DNA of 64,000 bases, taken from the NCBI GenBank assembly GCA_964599565.1, contig CAZRFE010000002.1:1-64000 (forward strand). The letters are read 5' to 3'. Source of the DNA: JAJUFS01 sp964599565. Its GTDB lineage: Bacteria; Pseudomonadota; Gammaproteobacteria; Natronospirales; JAJUFS01. Below, in pieces: positions 15,795 through 26,361 of this stretch (its first letter is position 1; each line of letters starts with the position of its first letter). The translations under genes were made by a program, and so were the position numbers. The notes under the pieces were generated by a model. The model worked only from the letters and a program-made list of their open reading frames with translations. It was not told the DNA's origin and made no database searches.

Positions 15795-16781
15795 ATGAAT
15801 CCGAACCTTACGGGTGAGCGCAGCTGGCGCGGTGCGCGCCTGTTCGGCGGCGCACTTGTCATCCTGCTGTTGCTGATGATCGTCATCGGCTGGTACTGGT
15901 CGCGCACGCCGGATGTCGCATGGATCGACAACCAGGTGGACGGCACGGCGGCGCCGGTCGGACATGCAAGTTCCGACGCGCTGGTGAAGGTTGTCGATGT
16001 GCTGCTTGAGAAACCCGGCGGCTGGCTTTCGAACGACGTGACGCCGCCGTCCGTGCTGCTCGATAACATGCCGAGCTTTGAATATGGCGCCATCATCCAG
16101 GTGCGCGATTTCAGCCGCGCGCTCAGGAACGATTTTTCACGTTCGCAGACGCAGTCGCTGGAGGATCGCGATCTTGCGGTCGCGGAGCCGGCGTTCAACT
16201 ACAACCACCGCTCCTGGCTGTTCCCGCGCACCGAAGCGCAGTACGCCGAAGGCCTGGAAGCCGTGCGCCGCTACCAGGCGCGGCTTGCGAACGGCAACGC
16301 GGAGTTCTTTGCGCGCGCGGACAACCTGCGCAACTGGCTTGCGATCGTCGAGAAGCGGCTCGGCGATCTCTCGCAGCGCCTGACGGCGAGCGTCGGGCAG
16401 CGGCGCGTCAACACCAATCTCGCAGGCGACCGCACGGCGGCTGCGACATCCGGCGAACTCGATGACGTGATCGTGAAGACGCCGTGGCTTGAGATCGACA
16501 ACGTGTATTACGAGGCGCGCGGCAGCGCGTGGGCGCTGATTCATTTCCTGCGCGCCGCGGAACTGGATTTCGATGAGGTGCTGAAGGACAAGAACGCCGC
16601 GATCAGCATGCGCCAGGTGATCCGCGAACTGGAAGCCACGCAGCAGTCGCTGATGAGCCCGATGGTGCTGAACGGTTCGGGCTTCGGGCTGTTTGCGAAT
16701 CATTCGCTGGTGATGGCGTCTTACCTCTCGCGCGCAAACGCCGCGGTGATCGATCTGCGCGACCTGCTCGGCCAGGGGTAG
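15795..16781 (+). CDS. DUF2333-family membrane-anchored protein
   Basis: 328 aa. The ATG at 15795 is chosen over 15789 because AAGGAG at 15782-15787 gives a 7-nt spacing to it and only 1 nt to the other. One N-terminal membrane helix (LFGGALVILLLLMIVIGWYW, about residues 14-33) is followed by a large periplasmic helical domain with the family signature NDVTPPSVLLDNMPSFEYGA. DUF2333 proteins are common in Gammaproteobacteria and have no known function. A shared terminator follows at 16813-16842. Confidence 0.85.
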   Translation: MNPNLTGERSWRGARLFGGALVILLLLMIVIGWYWSRTPDVAWIDNQVDGTAAPVGHASSDALVKVVDVLLEKPGGWLSNDVTPPSVLLDNMPSFEYGAIIQVRDFSRALRNDFSRSQTQSLEDRDLAVAEPAFNYNHRSWLFPRTEAQYAEGLEAVRRYQARLANGNAEFFARADNLRNWLAIVEKRLGDLSQRLTASVGQRRVNTNLAGDRTAAATSGELDDVIVKTPWLEIDNVYYEARGSAWALIHFLRAAELDFDEVLKDKNAAISMRQVIRELEATQQSLMSPMVLNGSGFGLFANHSLVMASYLSRANAAVIDLRDLLGQG

Positions 16782-16812
16782 GAACGGCTTCAGCCGCGAT
16801 CTCTTGTTGAAG

Positions 16813-16842
16813 AAAAAAGCCGGGAGAATCCCGGCTTTTTTT
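16813..16842. terminator. Bidirectional Rho-independent terminator
   Basis: AGCCGGGA (16818-16825), loop GAA, TCCCGGCT (16829-16836), with an A-run before and a T-run after. It lies between the convergent DUF2333 and AhpD-like genes and can serve both. Confidence 0.9.
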
Positions 16843-16876
16843 CTCTGATGGGAATTGCGGCGAAAGCCGCCGTCGC

Positions 16877-17521
16877 TCAATGACTGTACCTGCTCCCCCG
16901 CGACGGCACGACGCGATCCGCGCGGCGCCGGCCCGCGGATTCGCGCCGCTCCTGCTCGCGCACCTGCTGGCGAATCTGCCAGCCCATTTCCGCGAACCGT
17001 TCGTCGGTCGGCGTCTGTGCAACGTGGCTCGTGTAATCCGTCAGCGTCTTCATGGCGACGGCGAGAATGACTTCAAGCACGTGATGTTCCTCGAAGCCCG
17101 CGGCGAGAAACGCATCGATGTCGTCTTCCTCGAGCTGGCCGCGCCTGACGACGACCCGCTGCGCGAAACGGCGCAGCGCTTCCAGCCGTTCGTTGTTCGG
17201 GACGGGATAGCTCTCGCGCAAGGCATCGAGCTCGTCTTCATCCAGCCCCGCACCGCGGGCGGCGTACGAGTGCGCGGCGATGGAATACTCGCTGCGGTGT
17301 TCGCGGCTTACCGCGAGCAGCACGGCCTGCTGCTCACCGGCGGACAGGCTGGTGTCATGCACGAGCTTGTTGAGTGCCGCGCAGGCGCGCAACGCAGATG
17401 GCGAATGCGCGAGCACACGATAGAGATTCGGCAGGAAACCCATCTCGTGCTCAAGCGAATTCATCACGTCGCGCGAGGCGTCCGGTGCGTGGGCGCGATC
17501 CAGCGGCTGGAGAATCTTCAT
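16877..17521 (-). CDS. AhpD/carboxymuconolactone decarboxylase-fold protein lacking the CxxC motif
   Basis: 214 aa, all-helical AhpD-like protein. Known family members of the peroxidase-related group carry E-x-x-x-C-x-x-C-x-x-x-H; here the same position reads EHRSEYSIAAHS (about residues 74-85), so both cysteines are replaced by serine while the surrounding motif (EQQAVLLAVS and AAHS) is kept. It cannot use the usual disulfide chemistry. The C-terminal 25 residues are Arg-rich. The start has GGAGA about 7 nt upstream. A single gene between terminators. It may be a binding protein or have a different reaction. Confidence 0.82.
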   Translation of the reverse strand: MKILQPLDRAHAPDASRDVMNSLEHEMGFLPNLYRVLAHSPSALRACAALNKLVHDTSLSAGEQQAVLLAVSREHRSEYSIAAHSYAARGAGLDEDELDALRESYPVPNNERLEALRRFAQRVVVRRGQLEEDDIDAFLAAGFEEHHVLEVILAVAMKTLTDYTSHVAQTPTDERFAEMGWQIRQQVREQERRESAGRRRADRVVPSRGSRYSH

Positions 17522-17607
17522 GGCGTGTCTCCGTCATGCGGACACTATCGCCATGCGTTCGATGGGGAGAAAAATCAAGGGGGAAAGACGTTCTTCCGCA
17601 GCGCTTG

Positions 17608-19848
17608 TTACATATTCGCCGCGCGCTTGACGCGCACGCGCGGATTGTCCGCGATCCAGCGTATGAAGTTCTCGTTCGACATTGGCTTGCTGATGAGATG
17701 GCCCTGCACTTCGTGACAGCCCTGCCGCGACAGGAAGAAGAGCTGCTCGAGCGTCTCGACGCCTTCCGCGATCACTTCGAGATTGAGCTTGTGTGCAAGC
17801 GCGATCACCGCGCTTGCAATCGCCGCGTCGTTCACATCCGTCGTGACGTCGCGCACGAAGCTCTGGTCGATCTTGAGCTTGTGAATCGGGAAGCGCTTGA
17901 GATAGTTGAGCGATGAATAACCCACGCCGAAATCGTCGACCGAGATCGTCACGCCGAGCGCGTTCAGCTTCTCAAGCGTCTTGACGGTCGATTCGATCTT
18001 GCTTGCGAGCGTGCCTTCGGTGATCTCGATGTTCAGCCGCCGCGGGTCGAGCCCCGTCTCATCGAGTATGCGCGCAATCTCGCCGACGAGGTCGCGCTTG
18101 GTGAACTGCTTCGATGAGAGATTCACCGCGACGCGCACCGGCGGCAGGCCGAGCGCATGCCAGCCGACGGCGTGACGGCATACCTCGCGCAGCACCCAGT
18201 CGCCGACATCGACAATCATGCCCGTTTCTTCCAGCAGCGGAATGAACAGCTTCGGCTCGACGATGCCGTGCTCGGGATGCTGCCAGCGAAGCAGCGCTTC
18301 CACGCCGACGACCTCGGAGGTGTCGATCGACACCTGCGGCTGGTAATACATGACGAATTCGCGGCGCTCCACCGCGCGCCGCAGCTGCTGCTCGAGTTCA
18401 AGACGCGCGGTGTCCTGCTCGCCCTCCACCTCGGAATAGAAGCGATAGGTGTTCTTGCCGTCCTGCTTCGCGCGGTACATCGCGCCGTCCGCCTTGCGCA
18501 GCAGCGAATGCACGTCGCCGCCGTCCGCCGGATGGCGCGCAATGCCGATGGAACCGGTGACATACATTTCGCGGCCATCGACGAGAAACGGTGCGGCGAG
18601 ATCGCGGATGATCTTGCGCGCCACCTTGCCGATGTCGCTCATGGAATTCATGCCTTCGAGCACGATGGCGAACTCGTCGCCGCCGAGACGCGCGACGGTG
18701 TCGTGCTCGCGGACCGTCGCCTGCAGGCGCGCGGCGACTTCACCGAGGAAGCGGTCGCCGAAATGGTGGCCGACGGTGTCGTTGATCATCTTGAAGCCGT
18801 CAAGGTCGATGAACATGACGGCGACGGCGCGATCGTCGCGCTGCGCGCGCGCGAGCGCCTGCGCGACGCGGTCGAGCAGCAGCACGCGGTTCGGCAGGCC
18901 CGTCACGGCATCGTGGTGCGCCATGTATTCAAGCTTTTCCTGCGCGCGGATGCGCTCGGAGATGTCGACGCCCGTGGCGATGAAATGCGTGATGCGCCCG
19001 TGCGCGTCCTTCAGCGGCGTGATGGTCTTCTCTTCGTGGTAGACGCTGCCGTCCTTGCGCCGGTTGACGAGTTCGCAGCGGTAGACTTCGCCGTTCTGGA
19101 TGGCGCGCCACATGGCATCGAACACGCCCGTATCCTGCTCGTCGGAACGCAGGATGTCGGGCGTCTTGCCGAAGACTTCTTCGCGCGTGAAACCGGTGAT
19201 GGATTCGAAGGCGGGATTGACGTATTCGATCCTGCCTTCGCGATTGGTGACCATGACCGCATCGGCGGCGTGCGTCAGCGCGCTTGAAAGCTTCAGCATT
19301 TCCGCCTGCGCGCGCCGGCGCTTGTAGACTTCCGTCTTCAGGCGCTGGCGCTCCTCGCGCAGTTCGGCCTGCGCGGCCATGAGCTTGTCCTTCAGTGTCG
19401 CGGTCTGCTCCGTGAGCCAGTTCTCGCGCTGCTGCAGGTGGCCGAGCGCTTCATTGAAATGCTCGTAAAGCTCCGCGAACTCCGCGACTTCCGCAGCCGG
19501 CAGGCGCTGCGCGTAGTTGCGGCCTTCGCCGAGGTCGCGCAGCGATGCGGCGAGCACGGTGAGCGGATCGCCAAGCTCGCTGCGGAAACGACGGGCAATG
19601 AGATGCGCCTGGATGCGCACGACGGCAACGATCAAGACTGCAACGGCGAGATAGCTCAGGAAACGCTGGTGATTGGGCGCGCCGTCGTCGAGCAGGACGT
19701 ATTCAATCAGGCAGAACGCCGCGAACGCGGCGCCCAGGGCGGCCAGCGCAGTCAGCAACAGTGCCTTGTTGATACCGGCGGACGATGCCGCCTTCGACGT
19801 TCGCTCGCGCAAACCGTTGTCCCCCCGTGCCGACGATGCCGACGGCAC
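17608..19848 (-). CDS. Membrane PAS-GGDEF-EAL cyclic-di-GMP signalling protein
   Basis: 746 aa. Two N-terminal membrane helices (about 27-50 and 64-82), a HAMP-like/coiled region (about 85-190), a PAS domain (about 190-310, NREGRIEYVNPAFESITGF), a GGDEF domain (about 320-480) and an EAL domain (about 490-740). The GGDEF motif is intact (LGGDEF) with an RxxD inhibitory site REHD five residues before. The EAL residues are present: EALLRW, NLSS, EITEG, DDFGVGYSS, KIDQSF, EGVET, QGHLISKP. It could therefore make and break cyclic-di-GMP; the net activity cannot be told. It stands alone. Confidence 0.93.
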   Translation of the reverse strand: MPSASSARGDNGLRERTSKAASSAGINKALLLTALAALGAAFAAFCLIEYVLLDDGAPNHQRFLSYLAVAVLIVAVVRIQAHLIARRFRSELGDPLTVLAASLRDLGEGRNYAQRLPAAEVAEFAELYEHFNEALGHLQQRENWLTEQTATLKDKLMAAQAELREERQRLKTEVYKRRRAQAEMLKLSSALTHAADAVMVTNREGRIEYVNPAFESITGFTREEVFGKTPDILRSDEQDTGVFDAMWRAIQNGEVYRCELVNRRKDGSVYHEEKTITPLKDAHGRITHFIATGVDISERIRAQEKLEYMAHHDAVTGLPNRVLLLDRVAQALARAQRDDRAVAVMFIDLDGFKMINDTVGHHFGDRFLGEVAARLQATVREHDTVARLGGDEFAIVLEGMNSMSDIGKVARKIIRDLAAPFLVDGREMYVTGSIGIARHPADGGDVHSLLRKADGAMYRAKQDGKNTYRFYSEVEGEQDTARLELEQQLRRAVERREFVMYYQPQVSIDTSEVVGVEALLRWQHPEHGIVEPKLFIPLLEETGMIVDVGDWVLREVCRHAVGWHALGLPPVRVAVNLSSKQFTKRDLVGEIARILDETGLDPRRLNIEITEGTLASKIESTVKTLEKLNALGVTISVDDFGVGYSSLNYLKRFPIHKLKIDQSFVRDVTTDVNDAAIASAVIALAHKLNLEVIAEGVETLEQLFFLSRQGCHEVQGHLISKPMSNENFIRWIADNPRVRVKRAANM

Positions 19849-19990
19849 TTCCCCGAGCCGTGAAGACCGGTTGAACCGTTGCGTCCAGCCTCACGCTTAT
19901 ACCAAACCGCATTGCAGGGAACCAGCGCGCGCATTCCTTTCCGCGCGCGCATCGCTACACTGGCCTGCCGTCTCGAGGAGAAAAGACACG

Positions 19991-20494
19991 ATGACAGCCA
20001 TATCCGCGCCGAACCGCATGCAACGCCAGCTGGCCGGTCTCGACGCCGTTCCCGCATTCCTGCGCAAGCGGCTGCGGCAGTGGTTGATGCACCGCGCCGT
20101 ACCGTTCACCGGCACGGCGGGCGTCGCGTTCGAGCGTCTCGATGCGGACGGCGTGACCCTGCAGCTCGCGAATCGCCGGCGCGTGCAGAACCATATTCAC
20201 GGCATTCACGCCTGCGCCACCGCGCTGCTCGCCGAAACGGCGTCCGGCCTCGCGCTCGGCATGCACATTCCCGATGACCGCCTGCCGCTGCTGAAGTCCA
20301 TGACCATCCGTTACACGCGGCGTGCGGAAGGCGGACTCACGGCAAGCGCAGCGCTGACCGCGGAACAGCGCGCCGCACTGCATGCATCGGAAAGGGGCGA
20401 GGTGAACATCGCGGTCAGCGTCCACGACGATTCGAATGAAACACCGGTGGAATGCGAAATGATCTGGGCGTGGCGGCCAAGGCAGCAAAACTGA
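19991..20494 (+). CDS. DUF4442/PaaI-like hotdog-fold protein (possible thioesterase)
   Basis: 167 aa. ATG at 19991 with AGGAG about 10 nt upstream. The core NRRRVQNHIHGIHACATALL then AETASGLALGMHIPD fits a hotdog fold of the DUF4442 type, with the helix HACATALLAET in the place of the thioesterase catalytic helix. Role unknown; the fold suggests acyl-CoA binding or hydrolysis. It ends 4 nt before a bidirectional terminator. Confidence 0.72.
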   Translation: MTAISAPNRMQRQLAGLDAVPAFLRKRLRQWLMHRAVPFTGTAGVAFERLDADGVTLQLANRRRVQNHIHGIHACATALLAETASGLALGMHIPDDRLPLLKSMTIRYTRRAEGGLTASAALTAEQRAALHASERGEVNIAVSVHDDSNETPVECEMIWAWRPRQQN

Positions 20495-20497
20495 ATG

Positions 20498-20526
20498 AAA
20501 AAACCCCGCGATGCGGGGTTTTTTTT
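20498..20526. terminator. Bidirectional Rho-independent terminator
   Basis: AAACCCCGC (20501-20509), loop GAT, GCGGGGTTT (20513-20521), flanked by A and T runs. It lies between the convergent hotdog and OPT transporter genes. Confidence 0.9.
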
Positions 20527-20542
20527 CCTGGTCGTTTACGCG

Positions 20543-22468
20543 TCAGTCGCTTTCGCGCCGCGTCGATGCCTTGTACAGGAACACGCCGAGCGCCGCGACG
20601 ACGAGCAGGCCCGGCAGTCCGCCGAACGGCGCGTCCGCAATCGCGACGACATCGCGCTCGCCGGACAGCACGATCGGAATCGCCATGATGATGCCGAGCA
20701 GTGCCTCGCCGGTGATGAGTCCCGCCGCGACGAGCGTGCCGTTGCGCAGATTCACCTTGCGATGACCTGCGTTGTCGTTGCGCACGTTCCAGCGCTCGAC
20801 GATGTGCGCGAGGATGCCGCCGAGGAGAATCGGCGTCATCAGTTCAAGCGGCAGGTAGATGCCGATCGCCGCCGCCAGCACCGGCACGCGGAACGTCGCG
20901 CCGCGCTTCTCGAGCCACTGGTCGAAGAGGATCGTGATCACGCCGATCACCGCACCCGTACCCACCATGCTCCACGGCAGGTCGCCGCCGAACACGCCGC
21001 GCGCGACGCTCGCCATCAGCGTCGCCTGCGGCGCGGTGAGCGAGTTCGGGTGTTCCGGCGTCGCGGGACCGAAGCCGTAGGCCTGCAGCAGCAGGTTCAG
21101 GATCGGCGTCATCACAAGTGCGGAGGCGAACGCGCCGACGGCGAGCATCGCCTGCTGTTTCCACGGCGTGGCGCCGACGAGATGGCCGGCCTTGAGATCC
21201 TGCAGGTTGTCGCCGCCCATTGCCGATGCCACACACACCACCGCACCGATCATGATGGCCGCCGCTGCGCCGTTCGCCGCTTCCGGACCCATCATCGCGA
21301 GCAGCACGAGCGCGGAGAAAAGCAGCGTCGCGATCGTCATGCCGGACGTCGGGTTGTTCGACGAACCGACAAGGCCCGCCATGTACGACGACACGGCCGC
21401 AAACAGGAAACCTGCGACGACCATGATCACCGCCATCGCGAGCGCAACGCCCGCGGACTCGACGATGTTGTGATACAGGAAGTAGATCGGCACGATCATG
21501 AGCACGCTGCCGATCGTGATCCATGACATCGGCAGGTCGCGCTCGGTTTCCGGCACGCCTTCCCAGCCGCCTTTCGCGCGGCTCGCCGCACGCGCGCTGC
21601 GGATGCCGGAGAGCAGCGAGTGGCGCATCGCGATCAGCGACCACACGCCGCCGACGAGCATCGCGCCGACGCCGATGTAGCGAATCTTCGTGTTCCAGAT
21701 TTCATAGCCGAGATCGAGCGCCGCGGGGTTCGATGCGACGAACGCCGCGATGTGCGGATCGAGCGAAGGATTGCCGGAGAAGAGCGGCACGAACACATAC
21801 CACGCGAGCGCACTGCCGGAGAACACGACGATCGCGATGTTGAGCCCCACGATGTAGCCGACGGAGAGCAGCGCAGGCGAGACGTTCGTGCCTGCGTACC
21901 ACACGCTGCGTCCGACGTATGCCGCCGCTTCCGCGGTGCCCGTCCAAAGATGCAGGCCGGTCTCGCAGAATTTCGCGAACGCACCGCCGAGTGCGGCGAA
22001 CGCAAGGAACTTCACGCCGCCGCCCTTGCTGCCGGCCTTCAGCACTTCGGCCGTCGCCATGCCTTCGGGGAACGGCAGTTTCTGCTCGAGGATCAGCGCA
22101 CGGCGCACGGGCACGGAGAACAGCACGCCGAGCACGCCGCCGAGACCTGCGATCGCCGTCACCCACCAGTAGTCGAAGTGATCCCAGAAGCCGATGAGAT
22201 ACAGCGCAGGCACGGTGAAGATGACGCCTGCCGCGACCGCTTCGCCCGCGGACGCCGTCGTCTGCACGATGTTGTTTTCAAGAATGGTGTGCTTGCGGAA
22301 AAGCCGCAGCACACCCATGGAAATCACCGCCGCCGGAATGGACGCCGATACCGTCATGCCGGCGAACAGGCCGAGGTATGCGTTCGCACCCGCGAGCACG
22401 ATCGCGAGCAGGATGCCCAGTATCACCGCCTTGACGGTGACCTGTGCCATGGATTCCTGGTTGTTCAT
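20543..22468 (-). CDS. OPT-family oligopeptide transporter
   Basis: 641 aa with about 14-16 membrane helices. The N-terminus MAQVTVKAVILGILLAIVLA then GANAYLGLFAGMTVSASIPA is the conserved OPT start, and NNIVQTTASAGEAVAAGVIF is the second family block. OPT proteins bring in oligopeptides or metal chelates; the bacterial branch with this start is usually annotated for peptides. It follows the M2 peptidase gene on the same strand but a terminator lies between, so it probably has its own promoter. Confidence 0.92.
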   Translation of the reverse strand: MNNQESMAQVTVKAVILGILLAIVLAGANAYLGLFAGMTVSASIPAAVISMGVLRLFRKHTILENNIVQTTASAGEAVAAGVIFTVPALYLIGFWDHFDYWWVTAIAGLGGVLGVLFSVPVRRALILEQKLPFPEGMATAEVLKAGSKGGGVKFLAFAALGGAFAKFCETGLHLWTGTAEAAAYVGRSVWYAGTNVSPALLSVGYIVGLNIAIVVFSGSALAWYVFVPLFSGNPSLDPHIAAFVASNPAALDLGYEIWNTKIRYIGVGAMLVGGVWSLIAMRHSLLSGIRSARAASRAKGGWEGVPETERDLPMSWITIGSVLMIVPIYFLYHNIVESAGVALAMAVIMVVAGFLFAAVSSYMAGLVGSSNNPTSGMTIATLLFSALVLLAMMGPEAANGAAAAIMIGAVVCVASAMGGDNLQDLKAGHLVGATPWKQQAMLAVGAFASALVMTPILNLLLQAYGFGPATPEHPNSLTAPQATLMASVARGVFGGDLPWSMVGTGAVIGVITILFDQWLEKRGATFRVPVLAAAIGIYLPLELMTPILLGGILAHIVERWNVRNDNAGHRKVNLRNGTLVAAGLITGEALLGIIMAIPIVLSGERDVVAIADAPFGGLPGLLVVAALGVFLYKASTRRESD

Positions 22469-22492
22469 GGATGTCCCCTTCGACCCCTTCGG

Positions 22493-22525
22493 AAAAAACG
22501 CCCCGCCGTTGTCGGCGAGGCGTTT
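22493..22525 (-). terminator. Rho-independent terminator after the M2 peptidase gene
   Basis: Minus-strand hairpin: AAACGCC (22496-22502) pairs with GGCGTTT (22519-22525), and CGCCG (22504-22508) with CGGCG (22513-22517), one mismatch between. A T-run (complement of 22493-22498) follows in the minus direction. Confidence 0.8.
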
Positions 22526-22550
22526 CGCTTTCGTTCTTGTCTTTACGAGA

Positions 22551-24488
22551 TCACCAGCCGCACTGCTTGCCCTGGTTCTTCTCGTCCAGGTATTTCTTCA
22601 GCGGCGCAAAGTATTCCAGCAACGGCTCGCCGCTCATCTCGCGCGAACCGGTGAGTTCGGCGAGCGTGTCCTGCCACGGCTGGCTCGCGCCCTTTTCCAT
22701 CATCGCGTGGAAACGCTTGCCGGCTTCCTCGCTGCCGAAGAACGAGCACTGGTTCAGCGGACCTTCGTGCCCGGCGGCATCGCACAGCGCCTTGTAGAAC
22801 TGGAACTGCAGGATGCGCGCAAGGAAGTAGCGCGTGTACGGCGTGTTGCCGGGGATGTGATATTTCGCGCCCGGATCGAAATCCGCTTCCGAACGCGCAA
22901 CGGGTGCTGCGACGCCCTGGTACTGCTCGCGCAGTTCCCACCAGGCGGCGTTGTAACGCTCCGGCGGCACTTCGCCGGCGAACACCTTCCAGCGCCACTG
23001 GTCGATGAGCTTGCCGAACGGCAGGAACGCGACCTTGTTCAGCGCCATCTTCATCTGGTTGTTGATGATCGCGCGCTCGTCCATGGATACGCCTTCGACG
23101 AGACCCTGCGATTCGAGGTATTTCGGCGTCATCGCAAGCTCGATGGTGTCGCCGATCGCCTCGTGGAAGCCATCATGCGCCGCGCCCTGGAAGATCGGCT
23201 CCTGCACGTTGTACGCGAGGTCGTAATAAAGGTGTCCAAGCTCGTGGTAGACCGTCGTCAGGTCTTCATGCACGGGCTCGATGCACATCTTGATGCGCAC
23301 ATCGCCTTCCATGTTCATGTCCCACGCGGAGGCGTGGCAGACGACGTCGCGATCGCGCGGCTTGAGGAACATCGAGTTCTGCCAGAACGATTCCGGCAGC
23401 GAACCCATGCCCATGGACTTGTAGAAATTCTCGGCGGATTTCACCATTTCGAGCGCGATGTATTCATCGGCCTGGCGCTGGATCTCGACCACATCCTGCG
23501 GATAGGTGTCGCCACCGCGCGCCTTCATCAGTTCGTCGGAACGGTCGTTGCGCGTCTTCTCGAGCGCCGCGGTGACGTTCAGATCGGAAACGCCGGGATA
23601 CGGCTCGACGAGCGGATAGATGTTGCCCCACTCCTGCGCCCACATGTTGCCGAGCAGGTGCGCGGGAATCGGTTCGCCCGCGGGTACCTTCTCTGCGCCG
23701 TATTCCTGCGCGAGCTCGTCGCGCACGTAGCAGTGCAGCGCGTCGTACAGCGGCTTCACTTCACCCCACAGGCGTTCGACTTCCGCGGCGAATTCATCCG
23801 CCGGCATGTCGTATCCCGAGCGCCACAGTGCGCCGGTGTCCTCGTAGCCAAGTTCCTTCGCGCCTTCGTTCGTGAGCTCGACGAAACGCTTGTACTTCTC
23901 CTGCATGGGCGAGGAGATGGTGCGCCAGCCGACCCAGGCCTCCAGCTTGTCCTCGTAGCTTGCCTTCGGATCGTCGATGACATTCTCGAGTTCGCCGAGG
24001 CTGTAGCAGGTGCCGCCCTCGTCCTCGGGGCAGTACTTGCCGGCGCCGTACATCGCTTCAAGCGATGCGGCGAGCTGCGCAAGTTCCGCGACCTTCTCGG
24101 GCGCGGACGGCGCGGGCATCGACGTGCCGGTCTGCAGCAGCTGGATCGCACGCGCCGTCGGTGCGGAAAGCTCAAGCCCGCCGAAACGCTTCGAGGCTTC
24201 CACCGTCTTCGCCAGCCAGTTGAGATAGTCCTCGTTCGACTTCGCGCTGAGATACTGCGTGTCCGGCGTGATGTAGGTCGCGGCCACCCAGGCGGCCTTG
24301 CCGCTTTCGACCGTCATCGCGCGCAGGTCCTTGTTGACCTTGGCCACGAAGGCGTCGGCTTCCGCAACCGTGGCCTGGCTTGCCGCCGCGGCTTCTTCAC
24401 CGCCTGCGTTCGTGCCTGCATCCTGCCCGCAGGCAGCGAGCAGCAGCGTGACGGCGGCGAATCCCGTGATCCGTGAGAAATGTTTCAT
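22551..24488 (-). CDS. M2-family zinc metallopeptidase lipoprotein (ACE-like peptidyl-dipeptidase)
   Basis: 645 aa. The start at 24488 has AGGAAA about 7 nt upstream and begins the lipoprotein signal MKHFSRITGFAAVTLLLAAC, lipobox LAAC. The zinc site is HELGH, in TVYHELGHLYYDLAYN, with the third ligand Glu in HEAIGD further on. Bacterial M2 enzymes, such as that of Xanthomonas, remove dipeptides from the C-terminus of peptides. Membrane-anchored in the periplasm or outer membrane, it would generate dipeptides for import. It lies between the OPT and POT transporter genes on the same strand, a clear peptide-use context. Confidence 0.93.
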   Translation of the reverse strand: MKHFSRITGFAAVTLLLAACGQDAGTNAGGEEAAAASQATVAEADAFVAKVNKDLRAMTVESGKAAWVAATYITPDTQYLSAKSNEDYLNWLAKTVEASKRFGGLELSAPTARAIQLLQTGTSMPAPSAPEKVAELAQLAASLEAMYGAGKYCPEDEGGTCYSLGELENVIDDPKASYEDKLEAWVGWRTISSPMQEKYKRFVELTNEGAKELGYEDTGALWRSGYDMPADEFAAEVERLWGEVKPLYDALHCYVRDELAQEYGAEKVPAGEPIPAHLLGNMWAQEWGNIYPLVEPYPGVSDLNVTAALEKTRNDRSDELMKARGGDTYPQDVVEIQRQADEYIALEMVKSAENFYKSMGMGSLPESFWQNSMFLKPRDRDVVCHASAWDMNMEGDVRIKMCIEPVHEDLTTVYHELGHLYYDLAYNVQEPIFQGAAHDGFHEAIGDTIELAMTPKYLESQGLVEGVSMDERAIINNQMKMALNKVAFLPFGKLIDQWRWKVFAGEVPPERYNAAWWELREQYQGVAAPVARSEADFDPGAKYHIPGNTPYTRYFLARILQFQFYKALCDAAGHEGPLNQCSFFGSEEAGKRFHAMMEKGASQPWQDTLAELTGSREMSGEPLLEYFAPLKKYLDEKNQGKQCGW

Positions 24489-24580
24489 GGCGATTTCCTG
24501 TTGTTGCAGTCGGGCCGGAAAAATGCGTTCGAGTGTATTCCGCGCCGCGTTGCGCGACAAATCAGGCATGCGGCGACGCA

Positions 24581-24609
24581 AAAGAAAAGGCCGCCCGGGG
24601 GCGGCCTTT
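24581..24609 (-). terminator. Rho-independent terminator after the POT transporter gene
   Basis: AAAGGCCGCC (24586-24595), loop CGGG, GGCGGCCTTT (24600-24609); on the minus strand it is followed by TTTTCTTTT. Confidence 0.85.
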
Positions 24610-24626
24610 CCGTAAGGCGTGACGGG

Positions 24627-26129
<1,503 letters not shown>

Positions 26130-26302
26130 TGTCATTTCCCCTGAAAAATCAACGTATTTGGCTGTAACCGGTTAAATGCGACGCCCAAGGATTCCCGCTT
26201 CTATCGGCCGCGTCAACTTTGTAACGCTGCAACAATCCGTGAAATGCCGTGGATTCTGGGCCCTGGCGCCACCTATTCGGGGGATCGAGTGCGTGAATCA
26301 CC

Positions 26303-26331
26303 TTGCCGCAGTCGGGCCACCCCCTTATAAC
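26303..26331 (+). promoter_or_regulatory. Predicted sigma70 promoter of the M16 protease gene
   Basis: TTGCCG (26303-26308), 17-bp spacer, TATAAC (26326-26331). A transcript would start near 26338, about 24 nt before the start codon. The rest of 26130-26361 shows no gene. Confidence 0.65.
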
Positions 26332-26361
26332 GGCTGCCTGTCGAACGAACGGAGATATCCG

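Noticed and set aside
22194..24476. 760-codon plus-strand frame across the M2 peptidase gene
   Set aside because: Antisense noise; the minus strand has the HELGH zinc site and a lipoprotein signal.
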